Positions 36,501-44,203 of a DNA stretch of 64,000 bases are shown piece by piece. Under the pieces are notes generated by a model, which saw only the letters and a program-made list of their open reading frames with translations, was not told where the DNA came from and ran no database searches. Every line of letters begins with the position of its first letter. Positions within the stretch are counted from its first letter, which is position 1. The position numbers were made by a program, and so were the translations under genes. Source of the DNA: Biomaibacter acetigenes (lineage in GTDB: Bacteria > Bacillota > Thermosediminibacteria > Thermosediminibacterales > Tepidanaerobacteraceae); the NCBI RefSeq assembly GCF_003691585.1, contig NZ_CP033169.1, forward strand, positions 1,612,001 through 1,676,000, given 5' to 3'.

Positions 36501-36930
36501 GCCCCAGCTCTGGCTTAATACCTATCTGTGCTCCTGTTACCCTCCTGCCCAGAAGGTATGCGGTGCCTACAATGTCAGCCACCTGCTCCTGTGTTAAAGC
36601 CTTATAGTTCGGCCCCATCTCTTTCGCAATGGCATTGAGCGCTAGATTGACTTCGTCTTCTTTTATATCCCCACCGAAGCATTCTAATATTGCAGCTCCT
36701 TTTTTTATGGCTTTTCGTGCCTGTTTGTCCCATCCTTGAAGCAAAACATTAGTTAGATTTTTTTCCACATTCCATATGATTTCTTCTGTCGCATCAAGTT
36801 TTGCTCCTGGTCCAAACAAATCCCCTTCGGCTGCCTTTATGACCGGCACATGGAACATGAAATCCAATATATAATCAATGGCAGCAGCCAGTTCCCGCCG
36901 TTCTTCTTTACTCAGCAGTGCTATATTCAT
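33547..36930 (-). CDS. MuF head-morphogenesis polyprotein with kinase-like and ADP-ribosyltransferase-like domains
   Basis: 1127 residues, far longer than a plain MuF protein. Residues 1-325: MuF domain, with the zinc/Cys signature C249-x2-C252 and YHYHCRC (311-317). Residues about 350-610: HipA/PI-kinase-like fold with a Gly-rich loop (GSGGFLGG, 357-364), lysine K382, E400, DWVIGNFDSHGGN (465-477) and D490, all apparently intact catalytic elements. Residues about 633-672: SAP/Rho-N-like helices. Residues about 940-1127: a domain with SPTEDIMSGGADSAFVR and NEVMFRKGI resembling ADP-ribosyltransferase-like C-terminal domains of phage polyproteins. The MuF part joins the head; the rest may be an effector delivered or acting with the virion (inference). 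Confidence 0.85.
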   Translation of the reverse strand: MNIALLSKEERRELAAAIDYILDFMFHVPVIKAAEGDLFGPGAKLDATEEIIWNVEKNLTNVLLQGWDKQARKAIKKGAAILECFGGDIKEDEVNLALNAIAKEMGPNYKALTQEQVADIVGTAYLLGRRVTGAQIGIKPELGLIDEQARQWLADHTVFWIGDYYDAQLGKTIAEEVRHLALEQGLGREEVGRQLKALLGDKFAKSDAYWRGLAATTVDRARNFGGVQSMIEAQVETYEILPVGDERTCPVCMTMAKHTFKIEHAVQLRDAVLNAKNPEDIKKIHPWLPFDEVKNLDTKGAVQKGLALPPYHYHCRCTYIVSTFSDITVSHEPLDIKYEPVKAKSEIPPMENLEYAGSGGFLGGAGEKHIYIDSKGGQYIFKPAQSKSGKPEPFRAYVQEAASQIASKIYEPGDFIEIKVVTDKKGRIGTLQKLYSNVEGDLKKINWKDLTPEQWKQIQREHVLDWVIGNFDSHGGNFIQLADGKILGVDKEQAFRYINDPKSWKMNLSYHPNSKYGEQEPIYNIIYRAFSDKDIDLDLQTILPTLQRLEAIPDEEYKNILRPYAEALYGKGGKTDTFLATAVKRKHEVREQFRQFYTELLKARDPKFKGVFKFADEMTGTEMAKAPLAAQVMTKEELSQLNTKALKDMAKAKKIKYFQNMTKDELVEALADPDKAEKISIAVKERARAKIEAARKTPPLPKLKPPKNADIMQDFEQVPKTPLGVAVRKDGKKIEGQVITIRRIEDDGRPGFQLTMKIPQDYHGDIEKALREIGAGHGDFIFQPGRLEHKRGVYRMSRGKGVNVGRAWYYSDQDATVYFAGTARERALMGQLEVRVYDADGVKAAKKAQEIMKKLKLEAAIADPTPEDERLLRLSRLAWQHAPREEYNIPLEKRTTKQMEQLLKSKGIDPARADKLVEKEVWPGYKTFVEEGISKEYKKAGADYLFAGIGNSPKTVVEIFSPDSPGMMSTLQRYHNGILKGGASPTEDIMSGGADSAFVRLVPKNARGYCSFKAHYKGAGYRIHVDIKELERTDWYAYDHDNFGGTGKDRDFDKRMSAKEFISSLNNHYTISNEVMFRKGIRKESITCISCDDDKLRTNLIEEFKKAGITEINGKKVENFVIKQEII

Positions 36931-38488
36931 ACTCCTCTAACCTCTTTCGCACATCGATCAGGAAGCTGGCAAACTTCTTTAATGCTTGGGCTTCATCGCC
37001 GGGGTTAGTATCTATACTCCCGGCTTTCAGCTTGGCAAGATATACTTCTAATGGTTCTTTCAACCAATCAGCTCCTTCAGGATCTGGTAGCTCTTTGTTG
37101 AGGATTTCCTCCATGATGCGCCTGGATTCTTTGACGGTCATACCTGCTTTGATAAACGTCCCAAGCATTTCAGTCATGTCTTTGGCATTATCTGCTGTAG
37201 GTGCCAGGCTCTTGAACTCCCAGTACTTCACGTCCATAGCCGGGAAAAGCAGCCGGTTAATGGTAAAGTCGAAGTCGTCCCGCTCCGGCCCAAAAACCTG
37301 CTCCTCAGCCACGCGCTTGCTTTCCTCGGCGGTGGAACGGTTGAAGTCCTTTGTTCTACCGACGTAAATCGGCGGCAAGCGAAAGGCCGAACGCACTTTC
37401 TCCTGGTTCTTCTCGTCATAGTCAACGAATAAAGCGTCCTTCTGTTGCGCTTCGGTCAGAGGTTTAATCTCAATTCCTGCTTTTTGACCTGATGGTGCCA
37501 ATGGATTAGGAGTTGTCTCCGCCTCAATTACGAGTATTTTGTGGAATCCCTTGCGGCCTTTGATATTGTTTTGGATATAATCCTCTATCCGTGTAACGCT
37601 ATCAGCAGCAAGCCGGCCGGAAACCAACACGGCCAGAGGTGGGACTGTCTTGTTGTCAAAATATTCGTAGTTGACCTCTTCCGCCTGCCGGCTTCCCTGC
37701 ACAGCAAGAATATTTCCTATCCACCTAGGAATTCCGTAAGGTGTCCGTGGAGAATATATCTTAAAATGAATAACCTCTGTGGCCAGCGTAATATCTGTTT
37801 TTTTTGCTTCTTCTTCGGTTAATACTTTTCCGGTTTTTGCATCGATGGGCCTGGGATCGCCAAATTCCTTAAAATAAACCGTAATTCCGTCTCTGATTTG
37901 AACAAATCTGCGGAACCTTTTACGGTGTGGAATTTCTTCGTACGTATTGCTGTCTGTCTTAATTTTTATATTGATGTCTGTCGCTTCTTTATCAAGCGGC
38001 GTAAGACGCATTGTATAACTTTCAAGATGCTCAATGCCTGCTATTTCGCCCCTGCCATTCCGCAGTATCTCCCAGTATGCATTGCCCGTTGTCTCAAGGT
38101 CCCTCCTGGTTTTCCGCCTTATCTTTACGAAGCTCTCATCCGGGTTGCAATAACGGAAAAAGTTCAGGATTTGCCTTCGTTCGGCTTCTGCTTCCGGCGG
38201 ATATTTCCCATCTTCTCCTGCGGCGACACCTTCCGCAGGCACCAGCGTGAATCCGAAACCGTCGATGTTAGTCTCCATAGCATCTATACATTGCCCCAGG
38301 ATGTTGGAGTATTCAGGGAGCATTGATAATATTCTTAAGTCATACGGCGGTTCAATTGCTATTCCCTGTCCGTATAACCCGACAAACGGGTCCTCCTCAA
38401 TTTTGTTGCTTGTGACAATTTCTTTGCCTCCAAGCACCTGAGCTTTATATATTGTCGCCTGTAAAGCCTGTTCCTGATTTTCAGCCAT
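36908..38488 (-). CDS. Portal protein, PBSX-like
   Basis: 526 residues. IEPPYDLRILSMLPEYSNIL and the later FDNKTVPPLAVLVSGRL and NRSTAEESKRVAEEQVF are typical of PBSX-type portals, the ring through which DNA is packaged. Start ATG after AGGTGGAAGTT. Its 3' end overlaps the MuF gene by 23 bp. Confidence 0.92.
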   Translation of the reverse strand: MAENQEQALQATIYKAQVLGGKEIVTSNKIEEDPFVGLYGQGIAIEPPYDLRILSMLPEYSNILGQCIDAMETNIDGFGFTLVPAEGVAAGEDGKYPPEAEAERRQILNFFRYCNPDESFVKIRRKTRRDLETTGNAYWEILRNGRGEIAGIEHLESYTMRLTPLDKEATDINIKIKTDSNTYEEIPHRKRFRRFVQIRDGITVYFKEFGDPRPIDAKTGKVLTEEEAKKTDITLATEVIHFKIYSPRTPYGIPRWIGNILAVQGSRQAEEVNYEYFDNKTVPPLAVLVSGRLAADSVTRIEDYIQNNIKGRKGFHKILVIEAETTPNPLAPSGQKAGIEIKPLTEAQQKDALFVDYDEKNQEKVRSAFRLPPIYVGRTKDFNRSTAEESKRVAEEQVFGPERDDFDFTINRLLFPAMDVKYWEFKSLAPTADNAKDMTEMLGTFIKAGMTVKESRRIMEEILNKELPDPEGADWLKEPLEVYLAKLKAGSIDTNPGDEAQALKKFASFLIDVRKRLEEYEYSTAE

Positions 38489-38497
38489 AACTTCCAC

Positions 38498-39982
38498 CTA
38501 CCCTATAACCATCACTCTTCCGCCTTCTCTTCCACCCGGTTCCCATATTTGCCACTGAGTAGCCTTGCGCATTTGCCATGCAATACACAGTGCGGTCACC
38601 GTATCGTCGTGGTTTCCTTCCCCCTCCGGTGCCCCGGCGCTGCCGTTATCTTTCCATTCGAAGGCGATCATCTCGCCTTTGGTGGCTTCATCGTAGATCG
38701 TTATAAGCCCCCGGCGGACCGCCTCCTCGGCCTCGTCCACCATCATAAATTTGGTCGCAGGGTTTGTGTCCCATCCAGGATTTTGAGGCTTAAAAAAATA
38801 AAGCCCTGGTGTTTCAAATTCCAGTAGCTTTACCAGCACAGCATGGCCATGGTTATTACGCTCTACACCTAAAATTACACCGTAAGGCTGACCCTGCCGA
38901 TATTCCCTGGCCAGTCGGTCTACATAAACTGCCAGTACCTGTGGTTTTAAAGCACCGTGCAATATTGCCACCTGTTCCCAGGTAGACATCTTGAAGACCT
39001 GTGCACAGGCCCGGTCTCCGTCCGGCAAACCTTCCGAAGTATCCACGCCGATGGCGTACCGCTCTCCTGGCTTTGGCCGCTCCCATACCCGCAGATAGTT
39101 GTCCGTGTAAATCGGCTCTTTTTTCGGCCAGTGCTCGATGATCGTGGCATCAAATACCGGCCGGCCGCTCTGAAGGAAACTACATTCATATTCCCGGGCA
39201 AACTTCCTTTGCCCTAATCGCCGGATTTTGGCCCGTCTCCATTTGATTTGCTCTGGCGTGAGATTATATTGGGCGATAAGTTTTATTTCTTCTTCGCTAT
39301 ATGGCTCCAGGTTTTCTCCTTTTCGTAACGGTTTCTTATACTCTGGGTTTACCCACCAGGGATATAAGTGCAGTGTGAACTCACTCTGCCCGGCCCTGGC
39401 CTTCTGGACTTCCGCATAGAAAGGATCGCCCACACCGTTCGGCGTGCTTTCCAGACATATATTCCCGCTTTCCGGTACCGCTTCTAAAAGTCCCGGCAGA
39501 GTTTCCTCCGCATTGGGCCAAAAAGCCACCTCCGTTGCCAGGAGGTTATTAATGGTTTCCGATCGGCCGGCATCATCTGTGGCCGATGCTATGGTTATCT
39601 GGCTTTCCAGGTCTGGGAAGGTAAATTCATATTTGTTATCGTATCGCACCCGAGGCCGAAACTCTGGCGGGATACGGAAAAACATCAGCTTCAAGGCGGC
39701 CAGCAGTTTCCCCGCCGCTTCCCGCTTATGGGCCACTATTTTTGTATGGGTGGCCTCGTTGGTTATAGTGTCGTGCAGGTATTCGGCCAGTTTGAGAGTA
39801 GAGAACCCGTGCTGCCTGCCTTTTAATACGATATCTCTTTTTGACCTGTGAGCCATATAGTGCCGCTGGACAGGATTTAAGTAAAACGGAACTATCTTTT
39901 TGTTTTTACTGCGCACCCAGAGGAAAGTCTCTATATACCATATCGGGTCAAGAAAATTATGTTCTTCGTTCTTTCTGGCCAT
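38498..39982 (-). CDS. terL: Terminase large subunit
   Basis: 494 residues. Walker A-like KGRQHGFST (54-62), the YDNKYEFTFPDLESQITIAS region, a coupling/Walker B region around ATEVAFWPNAEE, and the nuclease domain with AIGVDTSEG and GVERNNHGHAV. It drives DNA packaging and cuts the concatemer. Confidence 0.95.
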   Translation of the reverse strand: MARKNEEHNFLDPIWYIETFLWVRSKNKKIVPFYLNPVQRHYMAHRSKRDIVLKGRQHGFSTLKLAEYLHDTITNEATHTKIVAHKREAAGKLLAALKLMFFRIPPEFRPRVRYDNKYEFTFPDLESQITIASATDDAGRSETINNLLATEVAFWPNAEETLPGLLEAVPESGNICLESTPNGVGDPFYAEVQKARAGQSEFTLHLYPWWVNPEYKKPLRKGENLEPYSEEEIKLIAQYNLTPEQIKWRRAKIRRLGQRKFAREYECSFLQSGRPVFDATIIEHWPKKEPIYTDNYLRVWERPKPGERYAIGVDTSEGLPDGDRACAQVFKMSTWEQVAILHGALKPQVLAVYVDRLAREYRQGQPYGVILGVERNNHGHAVLVKLLEFETPGLYFFKPQNPGWDTNPATKFMMVDEAEEAVRRGLITIYDEATKGEMIAFEWKDNGSAGAPEGEGNHDDTVTALCIAWQMRKATQWQIWEPGGREGGRVMVIG

Positions 39983-39992
39983 TGGCGGCCAC

Positions 39993-40514
39993 CTACTCTA
40001 TATCATCTACTGTGTTATCGTCATTATCATCTTTGATATTTTCTGCTGCAGCTTCCCTCTCTGCCCGCAGCCTCTTAATACGGTCCTCCCAGCTCTCTGT
40101 AGTTACAACAGCCTGGTCAGGGGCCTTATAAACCACACCCAGGCTCTGCATGGTCTCATAGTACTGCTGGTCTTCAGCCTGGATGTCCCGCAGGATTCTG
40201 TTTTTTACCCCTGGGTCCTTGGCGTTGGCGAACTCCTGCCACCGGAGCATCTGCCGCTCCTGGTAGTTCTCTGTAATTTTCCAGATGGTCTTTTCGAGCG
40301 GTTCTCTCAAGACCTCTGCGCCATATTGCCTGCCGTACTCTTCGACGGCCTGTATGTCTCTTTCAATCGTCCGTTCGCTTACTCCGAGGACGTTTGCTAT
40401 CTGTTCTTTCGGCCAGTGCTTCACGAACCGAAGGCGCAGCACTTTCTTCCTCCGGTCTATTATCTCCCTGCTCCGACCGAACGGATACCGTTTCTGATAA
40501 TTCCAGTCCTTCAT
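39993..40514 (-). CDS. terS: Terminase small subunit
   Basis: 173 residues. N-terminal helix-turn-helix (WPKEQIANVLGVSERTIERD) for pac/cos recognition and a C-terminal oligomerisation helix region (GVKNRILRDIQAEDQQYYETMQ). Start taken as the ATG after AGAGGGTGATGAGG. The first 50 or so codons, including the helix-turn-helix, overlap out of frame with the 3' end of the ParB-like gene. Confidence 0.85.
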   Translation of the reverse strand: MKDWNYQKRYPFGRSREIIDRRKKVLRLRFVKHWPKEQIANVLGVSERTIERDIQAVEEYGRQYGAEVLREPLEKTIWKITENYQERQMLRWQEFANAKDPGVKNRILRDIQAEDQQYYETMQSLGVVYKAPDQAVVTTESWEDRIKRLRAEREAAAENIKDDNDDNTVDDIE

Positions 40515-41373
40515 CCTCATCACCCTCTGATGCTGCTCCAGCCAGATAATCCGCAGCCATCATCTCCAGCGCCATACCCCTTGGGTTCTTCATATACCCC
40601 TGGGTGCGGATTATATGCTGCAGCGCCCTGTCTACAATTTGTAGCTGCTCAGGGAAAAGAGCAAACCTTGTTACTATAGGGGCATTTTCGCCTTCCAGGT
40701 CATCCTTCCCCCTGTCCAGCTTTTTCAGGTTCTGCATGGCGTTCAATACTAAGTCGTGGTCTCCAGCTGGACACTCGATTTTAATTTTGATTTCCGCAAA
40801 CGTAGCTTCTGATTCAAGCAGTGCCTGCTCCACGAAGTCATGGAGGCTTTTCTCCTTGTCCTTGTATATTGTGGCCGAGATAAAGATCGGCTCTGCCCGC
40901 CGCTCCTTCTCTGCCCGTTCCTCGACGACCTTGTCAATATCTGTCGGCAGCTTCAATAAGTCCAGTGAATCCTTCAATTCTGCCTTTTCATAAGGCAGGG
41001 CCGCTTCGAGGTCCTCCAGCGTCATTGTTTTGTTCAGATCATGGATGAGGTTGGCCAGCCGAATGGGAACAGCATTTCCTCGCATGTAGTTCAGCTGGAT
41101 TGTTTTAAGCTTGGCTTCGGTGTCGTCCATATCTATCACAATAGCGGGCACTTCTTTATACCCCAACTCATGGAGCACAGACCATCGATGATATCCGTCT
41201 ATTATCTCCCATTCATCATCATTAGTCTGCCTTACAAGAATTGGCTGCACGAATCCTCTCCGCTGGATATCGGATTTTAGCTTTGCCATAGTTTTGGCAT
41301 CCATCTGGTTCGGGTTCCAGGAATTTGCCCGGACTTTATCGATAGGCAGGTTCTTTACCTCTAACTCTTTCAT
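40363..41373 (-). CDS. ParB/Srx-like nuclease-domain protein
   Basis: 336 residues. The N-terminal ParB fold is clear: DKVRANSWNPNQMDA, then IDGYHRW (58-64) and the GNAVPIRLANLIHDLN helix. The C-terminal part is charged and the last 50 residues lie over the terminase small subunit gene. ParB-like proteins at this position are common in phages of this group; the role is unknown, possibly DNA nicking or packaging control. Confidence 0.85.
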   Translation of the reverse strand: MKELEVKNLPIDKVRANSWNPNQMDAKTMAKLKSDIQRRGFVQPILVRQTNDDEWEIIDGYHRWSVLHELGYKEVPAIVIDMDDTEAKLKTIQLNYMRGNAVPIRLANLIHDLNKTMTLEDLEAALPYEKAELKDSLDLLKLPTDIDKVVEERAEKERRAEPIFISATIYKDKEKSLHDFVEQALLESEATFAEIKIKIECPAGDHDLVLNAMQNLKKLDRGKDDLEGENAPIVTRFALFPEQLQIVDRALQHIIRTQGYMKNPRGMALEMMAADYLAGAASEGDEDEGLELSETVSVRSEQGDNRPEEESAAPSVREALAERTDSKRPRSKRTDD

Positions 41374-41376
41374 GCT

Positions 41377-42387
41377 TTATCCCCTTTCCGCATATATAAG
41401 GATTTCTGTATCTCGCTTATCGCTGTCCGCCTTTTGGTTGCCGAAGCGGTATTTATATTTCAGCGGTATTTCAACCGCTGTTGGTCGATGTCTTTGCACT
41501 ATTGAAAGAAATTCCCGTCGGTCCACTTTGGGCCCGCCATAGCTGATAACCCATATTTTTGCCCATTCAGCCCGTTCCAGCATGTCCTCTATTAAGTGGT
41601 AGGCCTGTTGTTTGTTAAAACCGCTGATTTCCGGTTCTTTTACTTCCCCTTTAAGTATCCAGTCCAGCACTTTATACCGTTCCTCGTATGGCGCAGAACC
41701 GTAATATGGAGGATCGAAATACGCTATATCTGCTCTAACCCTTTCTAAAAATTGCAGCACATCCATCTGGCTGAATGTGTTTTCCTGACCGTTTGAGAAT
41801 ACCGAAGCATTGACCTTGCGTATTTCCTTTAATAACCTATCCGTTGATGACTTTAGATATAATTTTGCGCTCCTCATGTGCCCCAGTGGAAGATATATAT
41901 TTTCTTTCGGGCGCAGAGCCTCGTATGTCCACTGTACGCCAAAGTCTCCATGGTGCCTGCTCCGCAGGATGAAATTGATTAATGCAAGTGTCAGCAGATC
42001 TTTTTTATATCCTGCTTCCTTCTGGCGCAAATTCCCCAGGATAGTGTCTATAAATACAGCATCGTCATCGGTAAAATATTTTATCAGCGGTTCCTTCTGG
42101 CATAAGCTGTAATCATTCGGTTTTAAGAGCATAGCCACATCCGTCTTATTCAGTCTCGTCCGTGCATTTTCGATCAATCCCCTGCCGATAACCGCTGCCC
42201 TCTCCGCCAGGTCGTTGCAGTGTACTTTGTAACCCATGGCTTTTGCATATAACGATACGCTGCCGCCGCCTAAAAACGCATCCACAAATGTAGGAGCTTT
42301 CTCCGGGCCTGGCAGGAGGTTAAAAATTTTCTTTAGCAGATTTTGTTTGCCTCCGAAATAGGGAGGAAGGGCCTGAAGAAACTTCAT
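41377..42387 (-). CDS. D12-class DNA adenine methyltransferase (paralog 1)
   Basis: 336 residues. SAM-binding motif FVDAFLGGG (34-42) with CNDLAER after it, and catalytic DPPY (225-228). ALPPYFGGKQNLLKKI at the N-terminus is the usual D12-class start. No restriction partner is visible, so it is an orphan methylase that probably protects phage DNA or affects packaging. Only 4 bp separate it from the second paralog. Confidence 0.93.
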   Translation of the reverse strand: MKFLQALPPYFGGKQNLLKKIFNLLPGPEKAPTFVDAFLGGGSVSLYAKAMGYKVHCNDLAERAAVIGRGLIENARTRLNKTDVAMLLKPNDYSLCQKEPLIKYFTDDDAVFIDTILGNLRQKEAGYKKDLLTLALINFILRSRHHGDFGVQWTYEALRPKENIYLPLGHMRSAKLYLKSSTDRLLKEIRKVNASVFSNGQENTFSQMDVLQFLERVRADIAYFDPPYYGSAPYEERYKVLDWILKGEVKEPEISGFNKQQAYHLIEDMLERAEWAKIWVISYGGPKVDRREFLSIVQRHRPTAVEIPLKYKYRFGNQKADSDKRDTEILIYAERG

Positions 42388-42391
42388 AATT

Positions 42392-43426
42392 TTACCTCGG
42401 CCTCCCTACTATCAGGAACTCCTCATTCTTTGCCTGGTGCTCCTCGGTGGCCACCGCAGGTATATGCCGGTACTTGATCCGGTAGGTCTCCGTCCGCCGG
42501 TACCGGGCGACCATTTCCTGCAACTCGCTCAGGTCATTCGCCCCGCCGGCGTTCCCCATGCTCGCTATCCAGATGGGAATGTGGCGGGCCGCTTGAAATA
42601 CTTCGTCCAGGAACTTCATTCCGTCCTTGCGGGAGAACTCGCTCTTTCTGGCCGGGAACATCCTGCCCTCTAGGATCTGATCCAAGGCATGGTAATTGTC
42701 CTCATAGGCCATGGTTCCGGCATAAGGCGGGTCGAAGTAAACTACGTCTGCCTGTATCTCTTGTAAAAACTCCCTGACGTCTAGTTTAAAGGCCCGGTTT
42801 TCTTGGGCGTTGTCTATCACCCCGCGATTAACTGCACCGGCAAACTCCCGGAGCGCTTCTGGAATGGGCTTTAGGACGGCCTTTATGCTCGCATGATACG
42901 TGCGGTTTTTAATCCACTCAATGCGGCGCTCCTCCATGGGGATATTGAAGGCGTTGGGAGTGGAGAATTTTTTATATTCCCGCATGGAAAAGATGTATTT
43001 GACCAACAAAAGCAGTAAAAGGTATTTCTTGTGGCCTTCTTCCATTGCCCTTACCAGCGCAAAAGCATTATCCAGAAAGTCCGCATGTTTTGAAAGGATA
43101 ACAGTAGGGCTGAAGTTGGCCCTTATAAACCCGTCGTTCTCGGTCTCTAGAAAGAGCCGGTTAATGTCCTCGTCCGTAAGCTTCACCCGGTTATTCTCCA
43201 CTAGGGCCTTGCCAACAATATAAGACCGCTGGGCAATGTCATTGCAAAGAACCCGGTAGCCCAGGGCCTTGGCCATTACCGAGACCGCCCCGCCACCCAG
43301 GAAGGCATCTGCAAAGGTAGGCGCCTGGCTTGCCGGTGGAGCCACCTTGAAGATGGCCTTGACCAGCTTTCGCTTGTCGCCGTAGTAGGCTGGCAAAGCG
43401 TCGAAAAACCTCAGATTGCTGCTCAT
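42392..43426 (-). CDS. D12-class DNA adenine methyltransferase (paralog 2)
   Basis: 344 residues with FADAFLGGGAVS (38-49), CNDIAQR and DPPY (232-235). Clearly homologous to the neighbouring gene, so this is a tandem duplication or a pair of different specificity. Start ATG at 43426 overlaps the HNH stop by 4 bp; a longer frame to 43684 only reads through the HNH gene in another frame. Confidence 0.93.
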   Translation of the reverse strand: MSSNLRFFDALPAYYGDKRKLVKAIFKVAPPASQAPTFADAFLGGGAVSVMAKALGYRVLCNDIAQRSYIVGKALVENNRVKLTDEDINRLFLETENDGFIRANFSPTVILSKHADFLDNAFALVRAMEEGHKKYLLLLLLVKYIFSMREYKKFSTPNAFNIPMEERRIEWIKNRTYHASIKAVLKPIPEALREFAGAVNRGVIDNAQENRAFKLDVREFLQEIQADVVYFDPPYAGTMAYEDNYHALDQILEGRMFPARKSEFSRKDGMKFLDEVFQAARHIPIWIASMGNAGGANDLSELQEMVARYRRTETYRIKYRHIPAVATEEHQAKNEEFLIVGRPR

Positions 43427-43674
43427 CGCCCGGCCAACTCCCTCAGTTTTGTTTTTGATATAATTCCCCCATGTGCCTTTGCATGGCAATCTGCGCACAG
43501 GCACACCAGGTTCTCGGGCACATCGTCTCCGCCAGCCCCCCGGCTCTTTATGTGATGGACGCATAGCATCCATGTTGACCCGCACACCTGACACCTGGGA
43601 CGTTTTGCAGCTCGTATTGCCTTCCGGTCTACTATCCTTTTTCTCGGTTTTGGCACTGGCCTTGCTATGTTCAA
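43423..43674 (-). CDS. HNH endonuclease, small phage packaging type
   Basis: 83 residues, TTG start after GGGGTGAAAACCA. Zinc-bound HNH motif: CQVCGS, VHHIKSRG, NLVCLCADCHAKAH. Small HNH proteins next to terminase genes often assist DNA packaging or cleavage. It is the first gene of the late operon. Confidence 0.9.
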   Translation of the reverse strand: MNIARPVPKPRKRIVDRKAIRAAKRPRCQVCGSTWMLCVHHIKSRGAGGDDVPENLVCLCADCHAKAHGGIISKTKLRELAGR

Positions 43675-43691
43675 TGGTTTTCACCCCAAAA

Positions 43692-43716
43692 TAAAAAACG
43701 CACCCTCGTTGGTGCG
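43692..43716 (-). terminator. Terminator immediately before the late operon
   Basis: Perfect 7-bp stem (43697-43703 with 43710-43716, six-base loop) followed by six T on the minus strand. It lies about 30 bp after the candidate late promoter and 20 bp before the HNH gene, so late transcripts must pass it. Confidence 0.8.
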
Positions 43717-43748
43717 TCTTTATTTTTCGATACTTTCCCTTGCCTCAA

Positions 43749-43908
43749 ATTATACCACATTCCGTCAAAAAAATGGTTGTAAAATTGCAAGAAAAACCGT
43801 CAAGTTTGTGTACAACCTCATGCCCTTCAAACTCAGTATTACCAAGCATTTCAGGATTTATGAATCCGTCAATTTTCTGTCACAAACTCATTTTTTAAAA
43901 ACTGTCAA
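43749..43908 (-). promoter_or_regulatory. Candidate late promoter with repeated TTGAC(G/A)G boxes
   Basis: An extended -10 on the minus strand (TGGTATAAT; TATAAT at 43749-43754) without a consensus -35. Upstream are repeated TTGACRG boxes on the same strand (43762-43768, 43797-43803, 43866-43872, 43902-43908) and a related TGTGACAG (43877-43883). Weak -35 plus repeats suggests control by a phage activator or antiterminator, plausibly the ArpU/RinA-like gene (44204-44620). Confidence 0.55.
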
Positions 43909-43935
43909 AAAAAGAAGCCTCATCATGAAGGCTTC
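43907..43935 (-). terminator. Terminator of the early operon
   Basis: Seven-bp stem (43914-43920 with 43929-43935) followed by seven T on the minus strand, directly after the stop of the last early gene. Confidence 0.85.
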
Positions 43936-43936
43936 C

Positions 43937-44134
43937 TTATTTTGCCCACTCATATCCTGCTTTTTCGAGTCTTGCCGCATCAGTCAATGTAACCACCCAG
44001 AACCTTTCGTCATCCCCCATCATCACCGCCATTGACTTTATGCATCTATTTGCAAAACTGAAGGCCTTTTCCCTGCTTTTAAACTTGTATGCCGCCTTTA
44101 TTATCTCTTGAATTTTCTCGTTTATATTGACCAT
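43937..44134 (-). CDS. Small phage protein of unknown function
   Basis: 65 residues; start ATG after GGGAGGAGAAACCGAG. Helical N-terminus (NINEKIQEIIKAAYKFKSRE) and a short beta segment (DDERFWVVTLTDAARLE). Last gene of the early operon. No family recognised. Confidence 0.7.
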   Translation of the reverse strand: MVNINEKIQEIIKAAYKFKSREKAFSFANRCIKSMAVMMGDDERFWVVTLTDAARLEKAGYEWAK

Positions 44135-44203
44135 CTCGGTTTCTCCTCCCTGTGCTTTGACCCTTTTGATTATATTAAGCTACTAAAAACACAGAAAGTC
44201 AAG

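Noticed and set aside
39900-40679. 259-codon open frame on the plus strand
   Set aside because: Antisense to the terminase small subunit and ParB-like genes; Pro/Leu-rich shadow without a start site.
43427-43684. N-terminal extension of the second adenine methylase
   Set aside because: The 86 extra codons overlap the HNH gene in another frame; the family start and an ATGA overlap place the true start at 43426.
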